Both the position numbers and the translations under genes were made by a program. The notes under the pieces were generated by a model, which was not told the origin of the DNA, did no database searches, and saw only the letters and a list, made by a program, of their open reading frames with translations. A stretch of 59,928 bases of DNA. Origin: Massilibacteroides sp. GTDB taxonomy: Bacteria > Bacteroidota > Bacteroidia > Bacteroidales > Tannerellaceae. Below, piece by piece: positions 17,571 to 27,964 of this stretch; position 1 is the first letter of the stretch; the number at the start of each line of letters is the position of its first letter. Where the stretch lies: the NCBI GenBank assembly GCA_028708075.1, contig JAQVZS010000013.1, positions 1 to 59,928 on the forward strand, read 5' to 3'.

Positions 17571-18644
17571 ATGATCGAAAAAAACAAAAATATTGACAAA
17601 AGGATGAAACAGTTTATTTTATTTGTCAAGAAACAGGAAAAAATCGACGATGCGGAAATTGCGCTCTCATGGGCTTCTGTTGAAAGGGCGGTTGATACAT
17701 CCAGAAAAAACAAACAGAAAAAACGTATTCGCTATTTTATCACTGGAATTTCCGCGGTAGCATCTATTGCTGCTCTTGTGTGCGCTTCACTTTATTTTTT
17801 TTACCCCACGGTCGATTCGTCTTTTATCAGTCAACTGGATCGTGAAATTATACCTGCAGACAGTTTAAATCAGATATGTTTAGTTATCTCAAAAGATCAT
17901 AAAGTGGAATTGGAAAATGAATCCGTTGTCCGGTATAACGATGAAGGAGACATTACCGTGAACAGTCAATCAAGTCCGATTATAGAAAACGTACCTCAAA
18001 AAGAAGGTCAATTAAACCACATTATCGTACCTAAAGGAAAACGTACGCATTTAACGTTGTCTGACGGAACAAAAATGTATATTAATGCAGACAGCCACGT
18101 TATTTTTCCTTCTGTTTTCAACCACGGCAAACGGGAAATTGCAGTGGAAGGAGAAATCTATCTGGAAGTAGCCCACAATCCGAAATCTCCGTTTATTGTA
18201 AAGGTGAAAGGATTGGATGTCAGAGTTTTGGGAACCACGTTTAATGTGTCGGCATATAAGGAGCAACCCATTTCTGTTGTCTTAGTCGATGGCCGCGTTG
18301 AGGTGAGATCTACTATAAAAGAAAAGATGGTTCTGGAGCCGTCGCAGATGATTAGTTTACGAGATGGTGTTCTAAGAAAAGAAGATGTCGATGTACAAAA
18401 ATACATTTGCTGGAAGGATAACGTCATGCTTCTGGATAACGATTCGGTAGGGGGCGTTCTTGACAAATTGGCGCGTTATTACGGCATTTCCATAGCGTAT
18501 GATAAAGACATTGCGGATCGAAAACTTTCCGGGAAACTCGACCTTTGTGAAACGGTGGATGATGTTTTGGATATTGTACGCGAATCGGCGACTTTGCGGA
18601 TCGACAAAACGGTAGTAGGTGAGTATCACTTTATGAAAGAATAG
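17571..18644 (+). CDS. FecR-type anti-sigma factor
   Basis: The protein has 357 residues from the ATG at 17571. An in-frame ATG at 17511 would add a Cys-rich tail that does not look conserved, and 17559 is a third option. A cytoplasmic helical region (about 1-50) precedes one membrane segment (YFITGISAVASIAALVCASLYFFY). The periplasmic FecR domain follows, with VPKGKRTHLTLSDGTKMYIN, GEIYLEVAHN and VKGLDVRVLGTTFNVSAY. A C-terminal DUF4974/STN-like domain holds LARYYGISIAYD. It would bind the sigma factor inside the cell and the SusC plug or STN region outside. Its position between sigma factor and susC supports this. Confidence 0.93.
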   Translation: MIEKNKNIDKRMKQFILFVKKQEKIDDAEIALSWASVERAVDTSRKNKQKKRIRYFITGISAVASIAALVCASLYFFYPTVDSSFISQLDREIIPADSLNQICLVISKDHKVELENESVVRYNDEGDITVNSQSSPIIENVPQKEGQLNHIIVPKGKRTHLTLSDGTKMYINADSHVIFPSVFNHGKREIAVEGEIYLEVAHNPKSPFIVKVKGLDVRVLGTTFNVSAYKEQPISVVLVDGRVEVRSTIKEKMVLEPSQMISLRDGVLRKEDVDVQKYICWKDNVMLLDNDSVGGVLDKLARYYGISIAYDKDIADRKLSGKLDLCETVDDVLDIVRESATLRIDKTVVGEYHFMKE

Positions 18645-18699
18645 AAAGTATTAACAAATAACAGATTAGCCTATGTAAAAAGAAGAAAAACAACAAAAA

Positions 18700-18732
18700 A
18701 GATCGGATATCGTTGGCGCAATAATCCGATCT
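18700..18732 (+). promoter_or_regulatory. Hairpin in the leader of the susC-like gene
   Basis: AGATCGGAT (18700-18708) pairs perfectly with ATCCGATCT (18724-18732) across a 15-nt loop, 46 nt before the susC ATG. No T-run follows at once, so it may be an mRNA stability or control element rather than a terminator. Confidence 0.5.
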
Positions 18733-18778
18733 AATTTAAGAGAAAATCCTTATTACTAAAGAATTAACGTGTAAAGAT

Positions 18779-21700
18779 ATGGAAAATATCATAACAATTA
18801 AACGAAAAAAGATTAATTACTTCAAATTGTTCTGTTTGTTGGCTTTTTTGATGCCTTTCTTTTTTCTTTCTGCCAAAACAGATGAAATGAAACAGGAAGT
18901 TCTGAGTATAGCATTACAGAACAAAACGATAGGAGAAGTTTTTTCCTATATTGAAAAAAATAGTAACTATGTGTTTATTTACGAAGGTTCTGTCGACCTT
19001 AATCGTAAAGTTGACGTGAATATCGCGAATAAACCTGTTGAAGAAATTATTAAAGAAGTTTTTTCTTCCAATGGGTTTACGTATGTTATTAAAGGGAGAC
19101 AAATTATCGTTAAGAAACAAAACGTTTCCGAACCTTCTACAAAAGTATCAACTCCTATTTCTACGCAGAAGGAACTGGTTGTCCACGGTACGGTCACCGA
19201 TCATTCAGGTTTACCGCTGGTTGGTGTCAATGTTATTGCAAAAGGAACGACGACAGGGACTGTAACCGATATAGATGGGAACTTCGAACTTCAGGTTTCT
19301 GAGGAAGCGGTTTTACAGTTTTCGTATATCGGTTACAAAAACCACGAAATGAAAGCCCGGGGACAAATGACCATTGTGTTGAATGAAGATAACGAATTGT
19401 TGGATGAGGTAGTTGTTGTTGGTTATGGTACTCAGAAAAAGGTAAATATGACCGGTGCTGTATCATCGGTCAAGATGGGTGCACTTAACGATCGTCCCGT
19501 GACGAATGCGACCAATGCCTTGGCCGGTTTGGCGGCCGGATTAGCAGTAACCAATAATGGTGGAAATACGCCCGGATATGAATCGCAGACGATCCGGATT
19601 CGAGGCCAGGGAACATTGAACGACTCGAGTCCGCTTGTTGTAATCGATGGCATGGCCGGCGCTTCGATCAGCGACATTAATCCGCAGGACATCGAAAATA
19701 TTTCGATCCTAAAAGATGCGGCTTCATCGGCAATCTATGGTTCCCGTGCTGCAAACGGAGTGATATTGATCACAACCAAAAAAGGGGCGGAGGGGAATGC
19801 AAGAATCACATATAGCGGTAATGTTTCCTTTGAAACCGTAGCTAAACGGCTTAACTTAGTCACCGATTACGCTGATTTTATGGAAATTCAAAATGCCGGT
19901 TTACTTGCCAACGGACAAGCTGCCCGTTTTTCGCAAGGAAAAATAGACGAATGGCGTAATGACGCCGGGAAAAATCCTACGGTATATCCGAATACCGACT
20001 GGCAGGATCATATCTACCGTAACCCTTCAGTGGTACAAAACCACACTCTCTCAGCCATCGGTGGGTCAAAAACCACTCGTTATAATCTTTCTTTCGGCTA
20101 TATAAACAATCCGGGTATGATTTATCACACCAATTACGAACGTTATCAATTGCGGACTAACGTAGATGTTGATATCAAGCCTTGGTTGAGTGTTGGTACC
20201 AATATCTTCGGTTATCTTGATACAAACGATCCTTCCAGCGACAATGCCGCAGCTGGTGGGGATGTTATTTGGGGGTATGGGGCTTTCGGTACCGTGCCGG
20301 GTATGACGCTTTATGATTCTAAAACAGGCTTTTATGGCGGCATTCAAAACCCTGAAGAGGAGAATGTCAGCAATGCGAATCCGTATCGCCGCATGTGGTT
20401 CTATAAAGATGATTTCCCGATTAGAACCCGCCGCGCCGTAAGTAAACTATATGCTCGCTTGAAACCGGTTAAAGGGTTGACCATCGAAGGCTCTTATTCC
20501 TATAATTACTGGGAACGGAACATCGAACATCAATTGATGGATCGTAATTTGTATCGTTTTACATTGGATGGCCCGGTTTTACTTCGTGAAGGGGTTGTGC
20601 GTACTTATATCAGAAAATATAACTACCGTAACACTTTCCGTACCTCGGATTTGACTGCTCGTTATGAATTTAAGATCGACAAACTCGACGCCTCTGCAAT
20701 GGTCGGGGGCAGTCAGGAATATAATAAGTATGAAAATGAATACTTCAGAAGATATGATCTCATCGACGAATCGTTGACTGCGATCGATGCGGGTGCTACT
20801 AATGGGCCTGTCGGTGGAAACTACAATGAATGGGCGATGCGTTCTTATTTCGGTCGTGTCAATCTAGGTTGGGACAATAAATATTTGTTGGAAGTCAATT
20901 TTCGTACCGACGGATCCTCAAAATTTTCACCGAACAAACGTTGGGGGTACTTTCCCTCTGTTTCTGCAGGTTGGCGTATTTCCGAAGAGAAATTTATGCA
21001 AGAAAACCGCGACTGGCTGAATTCGTTAAAACTCCGTGTTTCTTATGGTTCGCTTGGGAACAATGCTACATCTACCTATTACATGTATCAATCGCTCTAT
21101 TCTGCGAACAATTATATTTTGAATGGAACCATTACCGGCGGTCTCGCACAAACCGTGCTTTCCAATGCCAACCTGACTTGGGAAACTACCTATATGACGA
21201 ATGCTGGGGTAGATTACGGTTTCTTGAATAACCGTTTGACCGGGTCGGTCGAATGGTTTAATAAAGACACCAAGGGAATTTTGATTTCTCTACCTGTACC
21301 GCTAGAGCACGGAACGAGTACGGTTCCCAACCAAAATGCAGGTGAGGTAAATAACCAGGGACTTGATCTGGACATCAACTGGAGTGATAACTTTGGAAAA
21401 GTAAGTTATACTGCCGGATTTAACATCAGTTATGTTCGAAACAAGGTAACCAAATTCCAAGGTGATGTTTCTTCAATTAACGGGGTCTACAAAATTCAGG
21501 AAGGTAAACCGATCAATCAACTTTATGTTATTACTGTAGACCGTATCGTACGTGACCAAACGGATTTGGATTATGTTCAATCGTTGGTGGACAAAGATCC
21601 GAACTACTTTGCCACCTATCAACGTCCGGAACTCGGCGATTTTCTTTATGCGGATGCCAATGACGACGGCAAGCTGAATACCGCTGACCGCGTCGAGATA

Positions 21701-22189
21701 GGACATGGTAACAGTCCGAGAATCTCGTATGGTGCAAATTTGGGTTTGACTTGGAATAACTTTGACTTTAGTATGCTTCTTCAGGGAGTTGGAGATTATC
21801 AGGTTTACTATAATAACCAAGCGTTCCGCTTTGTCACGGTTATGGGACAGTCGCTTATAAAAGATATAACAGATAATGCTTGGACACCCGAAAACCCATA
21901 CAACTCGAAATATCCCAAATTGCGCAACAATGCGAATAGCAAAAACAATCAGGCTAGTGACGCCTTCGTACACAACGCAGCCTATCTTCGTTGCAAGAAT
22001 ATTCAATTGGGTTATCTAATTCCTCAAAAGATTACGCAGAAGTTTTATGTTGAATCATTGAAAGTATACACTAGTATCGATAATCTGTTTACTATCACCA
22101 GTTTTCCGGGGTTTGATCCGGAAATCGGCGCCAATGTCGGATATCCATCAATCCGTCAATTCTCTGTAGGAGTTAATGTATCGTTTTAA
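18779..22189 (+). CDS. SusC-family TonB-dependent outer-membrane transporter with STN signalling domain
   Basis: The receptor has 1,136 residues. After a signal peptide (to about residue 34), an STN domain occupies about 43-115 (VLSIALQNKTIGEVFSYIEK...KGRQIIVKK). A carboxypeptidase-regulatory-like domain follows (VHGTVTDHSGLPLVGVNV). The TonB plug begins LDEVVVVGYGTQKKVNMTGA, and the 22-strand barrel closes with the terminal IRQFSVGVNVSF. It imports oligosaccharides or similar ligands, with SusD acting as lid. The STN domain marks it as a transducer for the adjacent FecR/sigma pair. susD follows after a short gap. Confidence 0.96.
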   Translation: MENIITIKRKKINYFKLFCLLAFLMPFFFLSAKTDEMKQEVLSIALQNKTIGEVFSYIEKNSNYVFIYEGSVDLNRKVDVNIANKPVEEIIKEVFSSNGFTYVIKGRQIIVKKQNVSEPSTKVSTPISTQKELVVHGTVTDHSGLPLVGVNVIAKGTTTGTVTDIDGNFELQVSEEAVLQFSYIGYKNHEMKARGQMTIVLNEDNELLDEVVVVGYGTQKKVNMTGAVSSVKMGALNDRPVTNATNALAGLAAGLAVTNNGGNTPGYESQTIRIRGQGTLNDSSPLVVIDGMAGASISDINPQDIENISILKDAASSAIYGSRAANGVILITTKKGAEGNARITYSGNVSFETVAKRLNLVTDYADFMEIQNAGLLANGQAARFSQGKIDEWRNDAGKNPTVYPNTDWQDHIYRNPSVVQNHTLSAIGGSKTTRYNLSFGYINNPGMIYHTNYERYQLRTNVDVDIKPWLSVGTNIFGYLDTNDPSSDNAAAGGDVIWGYGAFGTVPGMTLYDSKTGFYGGIQNPEEENVSNANPYRRMWFYKDDFPIRTRRAVSKLYARLKPVKGLTIEGSYSYNYWERNIEHQLMDRNLYRFTLDGPVLLREGVVRTYIRKYNYRNTFRTSDLTARYEFKIDKLDASAMVGGSQEYNKYENEYFRRYDLIDESLTAIDAGATNGPVGGNYNEWAMRSYFGRVNLGWDNKYLLEVNFRTDGSSKFSPNKRWGYFPSVSAGWRISEEKFMQENRDWLNSLKLRVSYGSLGNNATSTYYMYQSLYSANNYILNGTITGGLAQTVLSNANLTWETTYMTNAGVDYGFLNNRLTGSVEWFNKDTKGILISLPVPLEHGTSTVPNQNAGEVNNQGLDLDINWSDNFGKVSYTAGFNISYVRNKVTKFQGDVSSINGVYKIQEGKPINQLYVITVDRIVRDQTDLDYVQSLVDKDPNYFATYQRPELGDFLYADANDDGKLNTADRVEIGHGNSPRISYGANLGLTWNNFDFSMLLQGVGDYQVYYNNQAFRFVTVMGQSLIKDITDNAWTPENPYNSKYPKLRNNANSKNNQASDAFVHNAAYLRCKNIQLGYLIPQKITQKFYVESLKVYTSIDNLFTITSFPGFDPEIGANVGYPSIRQFSVGVNVSF

Positions 22190-22217
22190 AACAGTAAGAC
22201 AATAAAATTTGAAAACA

Positions 22218-23957
22218 ATGAAGAGTATCAAAATATTTTCCGTATTTTTAGGTTCTGTCCTCTTGCTTGGCGGTTGTGAAAGTTTGGACTATATTCCGGC
22301 CGACCAAATGTCAAGTGGAACATTCTGGAAGACAGAAGCGCATGCTAAACAGGCTGCTGTCGGTCTGTATGCCGCTATGAAAGCGCAATGGTGCTTTGGC
22401 ATGGAATTTACTTTCGACATGTGTACAGATTTGGCAGATGGTACGAACCCTTGGTCTGACGTCTCACGCGGTACCTCGTTTTCTTCGAATAGCGGGGGCG
22501 TACAGAATCATTGGCAGTATCTTTACGAATTGGTTCATCGCTCGAACACGGTGATTCGGAACGTGGCGAATATGGATATTAGCCAGACAACGATCGACCA
22601 GGTAACGGGAGAAGCAAAATTTCTTCGCGCCATGGCTTATTTCCGTATGCTTAATGGTTGGGGGGGCGTGCCTTATTATGACGAGACTTGCGATATTAAC
22701 AATGAATTTGCAACTGTGATCAATCCGCGCAGTTCGGCCGAAGAAATTCGCCAGCACATTCTCGAAGATCTAAATGAGGCAATTGCCAAATTGCCAGTGA
22801 GTTGGGAAACAAACAACTATGGACGGGCAACTAAAGGTGCGGCTTATGCACTTCGTGGCAAAGTATATCTGTTTAACAAGGAATGGAGTAAGGCTATTGC
22901 TGATTTCGAAGAGATTGTTTATAATAAGAGCAATAATTACGGTTATGCTTTGCATCCGAATTATGAAGACCTGTTCCGTATTTATAATGGAAAACGTAGC
23001 AACGAAATGATCTTTTCCATACAATCTATCGATAACAATACCGCGGGATATGCTTTGGATATTGTTTCCTATTTCGGTAATAAATCTACTATGCGTCTTA
23101 TTGCAGGCAACCAAATAGTTCCCTCAACGACCTTGGTCGATATGTATGAAAATTTGGATGGATCAAAATTCAACTGGGATAAGATATACCCCGGCTTTAA
23201 TTCCGGTGATTCTCAATTTCGCCGCAACCTTTTAAGTGTTGCGATTGATCAGGGGAGTACAACAGTTATCAATACATTAGATTGCGATACGACAAAGGTG
23301 TTGGATGTCTACCGCAAACGTGATCCGCGTTTATGCTGGAATGTAATCACCCCGTATTCACACTATTTAGGTACGGACGCCGGTTCTAATCCGCGCGACA
23401 AACAATTCGTCCTTGCGGATCCGTCGAAGGGCGGTTCGCCAATGGAAGCTTTTGCCTTTATTCGCAATTCAGAAGGCTGGAACTCTTATTTCTGGCGTAA
23501 ATGGATTCCTACAGGTAATCTTGGCGGTTATTGGGGAGAATATACCCGTACCCCTTATGAATTCCCGCTAATCCGTTTGGGTGATGTCCTTTTAATGCTG
23601 GCTGAAGCATACAACGAAAACGGAGAAACGGATAAGGCTGTTATCGAAGTGAACAAGGTTCGTGCACGGGTAGAAATGCCTGGATTAAATTCAGGGGCTG
23701 CCTGGCTCGCCGTTAACGGAAAAGAAGAAATGGCACAACGTATTCGCGACGAACGTGCCTACGAACTGGCCGGGGAAGGACAACGTTATTGGGATATCCG
23801 TCGTTGGGGTATGCTTCAATCTACTGTTAAAAATGCAACGGATATTTTCGGAGATTTGATGTATGAACGAAAATATCAATCGCGTCACGAAATTTGGCCG
23901 ATTCCTTTGGTCGAAATGGAAAGAAATACGAACTTGACACAAAATTCAGGTTGGTGA
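22218..23957 (+). CDS. SusD-family surface lipoprotein (RagB/SusD nutrient-binding)
   Basis: The protein has 579 residues from the ATG at 22218. An upstream in-frame TTG at 22209 is a less likely start. The lipoprotein signal ends in SVLLLGGC, and the mature N-terminus is ESLDYIPADQM. Typical SusD features are FLRAMAYFRMLNGWGGVPYY (about 134-153), LRGKVYLFNKEWSKAIADFEEI in the helical TPR region, and RDERAYELAGEGQRYWDIRRWGM near the C-terminus. It forms the ligand-capturing lid on the SusC partner encoded just upstream. No carbohydrate specificity can be read from the sequence. Confidence 0.95.
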   Translation: MKSIKIFSVFLGSVLLLGGCESLDYIPADQMSSGTFWKTEAHAKQAAVGLYAAMKAQWCFGMEFTFDMCTDLADGTNPWSDVSRGTSFSSNSGGVQNHWQYLYELVHRSNTVIRNVANMDISQTTIDQVTGEAKFLRAMAYFRMLNGWGGVPYYDETCDINNEFATVINPRSSAEEIRQHILEDLNEAIAKLPVSWETNNYGRATKGAAYALRGKVYLFNKEWSKAIADFEEIVYNKSNNYGYALHPNYEDLFRIYNGKRSNEMIFSIQSIDNNTAGYALDIVSYFGNKSTMRLIAGNQIVPSTTLVDMYENLDGSKFNWDKIYPGFNSGDSQFRRNLLSVAIDQGSTTVINTLDCDTTKVLDVYRKRDPRLCWNVITPYSHYLGTDAGSNPRDKQFVLADPSKGGSPMEAFAFIRNSEGWNSYFWRKWIPTGNLGGYWGEYTRTPYEFPLIRLGDVLLMLAEAYNENGETDKAVIEVNKVRARVEMPGLNSGAAWLAVNGKEEMAQRIRDERAYELAGEGQRYWDIRRWGMLQSTVKNATDIFGDLMYERKYQSRHEIWPIPLVEMERNTNLTQNSGW

Positions 23958-23962
23958 AATTG

Positions 23963-23995
23963 AAAGTGGGGCAGGAAACAATCCTGACCCACTTT
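23963..23995 (+). terminator. Strong hairpin between susD and the metallo-beta-lactamase-fold gene
   Basis: AAAGTGGGGCAGGA (23963-23976) pairs with TCCTGACCCACTTT (23982-23995) with one mismatch across a 5-nt loop. Only a few T residues follow, so it may be a partial terminator or a 3' stability hairpin of the susCD mRNA. Confidence 0.6.
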
Positions 23996-24033
23996 TGATG
24001 CGTATAAGGTTTTTAATTTACAATTTTCAGAAC

Positions 24034-25053
24034 ATGAAAAGATTTGTTTATATCGTATTTGCTGCAAGTAGCATATGCCTGTTTACTTTCAATTGTATAC
24101 ACGCCCAGGAGAAAAGTGCTTTTTGGGGAAATGTGGAAGCTTATCTTCAAAAACAGGCTTTCCATATGTTTGAACTGGTCGATCAAGCTTTGACGGAAAA
24201 TCCGCCGGTGACAGGCGATCCAATGGTAAGAAAACTGGCGTTGTACAATTTAGACGCCATGCTTCACGAAACGAAATACGACAATAGTGAAGCCTTTAAC
24301 AACTTCCTGAACTCCCGCATTAATCAGGCTATAGCCAATCTTCTTAATCCTGCTGGAGAGGGATTGAAAATCTATAAAATTTATAATGATGGTTTCATTG
24401 CCCGGACAAATTCGGTTACAATCGCATTTGATTTGGTACGGGGCAGTTGCAATAATCAAACACTTATTCCGGATGTTTTAATCCAACAACTCGTCGACGA
24501 GTGTGATGTGTTGTTCATTACGCATAATCATGGCGATCATGCCGATCCGGTTGTGGCCGAAATGTTTATTAAGGCCGGGAAACCTGTGATCGGCCCAACA
24601 AATTTATGGATAGAAAATAAGGAAATACAGCATATTCGTTCTGAAAAAACTATTGATCAATCCGTCAAATTGAAAAATAATAAAAAACTTCAGGTGAAGA
24701 TATTGCCCGGACATCAGGACGAGTTGATGAATAATATTTATGTTGTGACAACGGAAGAGAAAAAAACGATTGCGCATATCGGTGATCAATATAATAAAAA
24801 GGATATAGAATGGATTGCCGGCATAAATAAAGAAATTCCTTTAGTAGATGCGCTGGTCGTTAATTGCTGGACACATCGGATGCACGACCTCGTTGAAGGA
24901 TTTGCCCCACGTTTGGTGGTTACGGGACATGAAAATGAAATGGGACATACGATAGACCACCGGGAAGCCTTTTGGTTGACATTTCAAAAAATGAAAAACA
25001 TCTCCCGCGATTATGTTGTGATGGGATGGGGCGAATGCTTCCAATGCCGTTAG
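24034..25053 (+). CDS. Secreted metallo-beta-lactamase-fold hydrolase, substrate unknown
   Basis: The protein has 339 residues from the ATG at 24034, opening a signal peptide (MKRFVYIVFAASSICLF, ending ...IHAQ). The N-terminal 100 residues are helical. The C-terminal two-thirds have the metal-binding signature THNHGDHADP (near residue 165), the later HIGDQYN, and VVTGHENEMGH, which fit the MBL fold of the UlaG/lactonase-like type. It is the last gene of the Sus-type locus, beyond a hairpin that follows susD. Its location suggests export to the periplasm or surface and a role in processing the imported ligand, but this is inference. Confidence 0.8.
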   Translation: MKRFVYIVFAASSICLFTFNCIHAQEKSAFWGNVEAYLQKQAFHMFELVDQALTENPPVTGDPMVRKLALYNLDAMLHETKYDNSEAFNNFLNSRINQAIANLLNPAGEGLKIYKIYNDGFIARTNSVTIAFDLVRGSCNNQTLIPDVLIQQLVDECDVLFITHNHGDHADPVVAEMFIKAGKPVIGPTNLWIENKEIQHIRSEKTIDQSVKLKNNKKLQVKILPGHQDELMNNIYVVTTEEKKTIAHIGDQYNKKDIEWIAGINKEIPLVDALVVNCWTHRMHDLVEGFAPRLVVTGHENEMGHTIDHREAFWLTFQKMKNISRDYVVMGWGECFQCR

Positions 25054-25094
25054 AAACGTTCCGCGATATCTTTTATCAAAGAATTCGATTGAGT

Positions 25095-25124
25095 CGATAA
25101 AATGCTTGGTCAAGCATTTTATCG
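25095..25124. promoter_or_regulatory. Perfect inverted repeat abutting the uvrA -7 box
   Basis: CGATAAAATGCTTG (25095-25108) and CAAGCATTTTATCG (25111-25124) are perfect 14-bp complements separated by GT. The repeat covers the -33 position and touches the -7 box at 25125. It could be an operator, or the terminator of the preceding gene. Confidence 0.6.
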
Positions 25125-25132
25125 TATCTTTG
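25106..25132 (+). promoter_or_regulatory. Candidate uvrA promoter
   Basis: TATCTTTG at 25125-25132 is the -7 box, and TTG at 25106-25108 sits at the -33 position. It lies 31 nt before the uvrA ATG. Confidence 0.6.
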
Positions 25133-25163
25133 TTCCTTCGAAAAAAAAGAACGGGTACAGGCT

Positions 25164-27959
25164 ATGGCAAAAGAAAACAATATCCTGATTAAAGGAGCGC
25201 GAGTAAATAATCTGAAAAATATTGATGTAGAAATACCCCGGAATAAGTTGGTCGTCATCACCGGCCTTTCGGGGAGCGGTAAATCGTCTTTGGCATTCGA
25301 CACGTTATATGCGGAGGGGCAGCGCCGTTACGTGGAGAGCCTTTCCGCGTACGCCCGCCAATTTCTCGGACGAATGAGTAAGCCGGAATGCGATTACATC
25401 AAGGGGATACCTCCCGCTATCGCTATCGAACAGAAAGTAAATACCCGTAATCCGCGTTCTACGGTGGGTACATCCACAGAGATTTATGAATATCTCCGGC
25501 TGTTATACGCCCGTGTCGGGAAAACCATTTCTCCTATTTCGGGAACGGAAGTGAAGAAGCACCAGGTGAGCGACATTCGCGACGAAGTCCTTACGTATTC
25601 GGAAGGCACACGTTTTGCGGTTTTTGCTCCTGTTATTTTGCCGGAAGGACGTTTGATGAAGGAACAATTGGCGATTTTACAAAAGGAAGGGTATAGCCGT
25701 TTGTTTATTCAAGATACGGTATATCGTATTCCGGAAGTGTTGGATAACGAAACGCTTCTGGCGGGAAAAGAGATAGAGCTCGTGATCGACCGGCTCACGG
25801 TGTCGAACGACAAAATAATGAAAAGCCGGCTTGCCGATTCCGTCGAGACCGCTTTTTTTGAAGGGCATGGCACTTGTCGGATTCGGATTTATGGAGAGGA
25901 CGCGGTTGTAAAAGATTATTCCAAGAAATTTGAGGCCGATGGTCTCACGTTTATGGAGCCGACAGACATGATGTTTAGTTTTAACAATCCGTTGGGTGCC
26001 TGTCCAAAATGTGAAGGTTATGGAAAGGTGCTGGGAATCGATGAAAACTTGGTCATCCCGGATAAGGAACTGTCGGTTTACGAAGGCGCGGTAGTTTGTT
26101 GGAAGGGCGAAGTCATGGGGGAATGGTTGAAGGATTTTGTGAAAAAGGCAGTGGATTTTCCCATCCATCGTCCGTATTATGCTTTGACGGAGGAAGAAAA
26201 AGCGTTTTTATGGGACGGAAACGGTGAAGTGCACGGTATTTATGACTTTTTTAAGTTCGTAGAAGAAAATCAATATAAAATACAATATCGTGTCATGCTT
26301 GCACGGTATCGCGGGAAAACAGTTTGTCCGGTTTGTAAGGGCAGCCGCCTCAAACCCGAAGCGCTTTATGTGCAGGTGGGAGGGGTCAGTATCGCGGCTT
26401 TGGTGCGCCTCCCGGTCACGGAAGTAAAGAAATTCTTTGACGAACTGAAGTTAGACAGAACGGATGCGGCAATTGCTAAACGTTTGCTGATGGAAATCAA
26501 CAGTCGACTGCAATTTTTGATTGATGTGGGATTGGGTTATCTTACGCTCGACCGGCTGTCGTCATCTCTTTCCGGAGGGGAAAGTCAGCGAATCAATTTG
26601 GCAACGTCGTTGGGTAGCAGTCTTGTGGGTTCGTTGTATATTTTGGATGAGCCGAGCATCGGACTTCATTCGCGCGACACGGATTTGTTAATCAAAGTGC
26701 TAAGGCAATTACAGCATCTGGGGAATACGGTCGTTATCGTTGAACATGACGAGGAAATAATCCGGGCTGCCGATTATATCATTGATATTGGCCCTAAGGC
26801 GGGTCGGTTGGGAGGTGAAGTGGTTTATCAGGGGGCCGTCGACCAACTGCAAATGAATAGCGATAGTTATACGGTAAGATACCTTACGGGAGAAGACCGG
26901 ATTGAAGTTCCATCCTATCGTCGTCCGTGGAATAACTATATCGAGGTGAAAGGCGCCCGTAAAAACAACTTGAATGGCATCGACGTTCGTTTTCCGTTGA
27001 ACTGCATGGTCGTGGTGACGGGCGTAAGCGGTTCGGGGAAAAGTACGCTGGTGCGGGATATTTTCTATGCCGGCGTGCGGAACGCTATTGAACGGAACGA
27101 ACGAGCGTACGTGGACTGTTCAGGTATCGAGGGTGACCTTAAGTTGATTAAGCAAGTGGAATTTGTAGATCAAAACTCGATCGGGAAAAGTTCCCGTTCT
27201 AATCCGGTGACGTATATCGGCGCGTACGACGAGATTCGCAAACTGTACGCAGAACAGGCTTTATCTAAACAGATGGGATATACGCCGGCTTATTTTTCTT
27301 TTAATAAGGAAGGAGGACGGTGCGAAGAATGTAAGGGTGAAGGACGTATTACTGTGGAAATGCAGTTTATGGCTGATATTACGCTGATTTGCGAGGCCTG
27401 CCACGGAAAACGTTTCCGTTCGGATTTGCTGGAAGTAGAATACCATGGCGCAAATATTTACGATGTTTTGGAAATGACGATTAATCAGGCTATTGAGTTT
27501 TTCGGAAAATATCCGAATGCGCAGGAGAAGAAAATCGTGCGGAAATTAAAACCTTTACAGGACGTCGGATTAGGTTATCTTAAAATGGGGCAGACATCGT
27601 CTACTCTTTCCGGAGGAGAGAACCAACGGGTTAAGCTTGCTTATTATTTGGGACAGGAGAAGCAGGAAGCAACCTTGTTTATTTTTGACGAACCGACGAC
27701 CGGATTACATTTCCACGATATAAAAACTTTATTGAAAGCGTTTAACGCCTTGCTGGAAAGCGGACATTCCATCGTCATCATTGAACATAATTTAGACGTC
27801 GTCAAATGTGCTGACCATGTGATCGATCTCGGGCCGGAAGGCGGAAATGAAGGTGGGAATTTAGTCTGCGCCGGGACCCCCGAAATCTTATCCCAATGTT
27901 CCGGATCTTATACCGGCCGTTATTTGAAAGAGAAATTAAAGAAAGAAAGAGAAAAATGA
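25164..27959 (+). CDS. uvrA: Excinuclease ABC subunit A
   Basis: This 931-residue DNA-damage recognition ATPase belongs to nucleotide excision repair. The first Walker A is [12 protein letters not shown] (residues 33-44), and the UvrB-binding and insertion region follows with zinc cysteines CPKCEGYG and CPVCKGSRL. The first ABC signature is LSGGESQRI. The second half has [13 protein letters not shown], the zinc finger CEECKGEGR...CEACHGKRF, and LSGGENQRV. Both ATPase sites and both zinc modules appear intact, and length is normal. It appears monocistronic with its own promoter. Bacteroidota often carry more than one UvrA, so which paralogue this is cannot be stated. Confidence 0.96.
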   Translation: MAKENNILIKGARVNNLKNIDVEIPRNKLVVITGLSGSGKSSLAFDTLYAEGQRRYVESLSAYARQFLGRMSKPECDYIKGIPPAIAIEQKVNTRNPRSTVGTSTEIYEYLRLLYARVGKTISPISGTEVKKHQVSDIRDEVLTYSEGTRFAVFAPVILPEGRLMKEQLAILQKEGYSRLFIQDTVYRIPEVLDNETLLAGKEIELVIDRLTVSNDKIMKSRLADSVETAFFEGHGTCRIRIYGEDAVVKDYSKKFEADGLTFMEPTDMMFSFNNPLGACPKCEGYGKVLGIDENLVIPDKELSVYEGAVVCWKGEVMGEWLKDFVKKAVDFPIHRPYYALTEEEKAFLWDGNGEVHGIYDFFKFVEENQYKIQYRVMLARYRGKTVCPVCKGSRLKPEALYVQVGGVSIAALVRLPVTEVKKFFDELKLDRTDAAIAKRLLMEINSRLQFLIDVGLGYLTLDRLSSSLSGGESQRINLATSLGSSLVGSLYILDEPSIGLHSRDTDLLIKVLRQLQHLGNTVVIVEHDEEIIRAADYIIDIGPKAGRLGGEVVYQGAVDQLQMNSDSYTVRYLTGEDRIEVPSYRRPWNNYIEVKGARKNNLNGIDVRFPLNCMVVVTGVSGSGKSTLVRDIFYAGVRNAIERNERAYVDCSGIEGDLKLIKQVEFVDQNSIGKSSRSNPVTYIGAYDEIRKLYAEQALSKQMGYTPAYFSFNKEGGRCEECKGEGRITVEMQFMADITLICEACHGKRFRSDLLEVEYHGANIYDVLEMTINQAIEFFGKYPNAQEKKIVRKLKPLQDVGLGYLKMGQTSSTLSGGENQRVKLAYYLGQEKQEATLFIFDEPTTGLHFHDIKTLLKAFNALLESGHSIVIIEHNLDVVKCADHVIDLGPEGGNEGGNLVCAGTPEILSQCSGSYTGRYLKEKLKKEREK

Positions 27960-27964
27960 TTTGT

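Noticed and set aside
21473-22006. Reverse-strand open frame inside the susC-like gene
   Set aside because: It lies entirely within a well-supported TonB-dependent receptor and shows no conserved motif.
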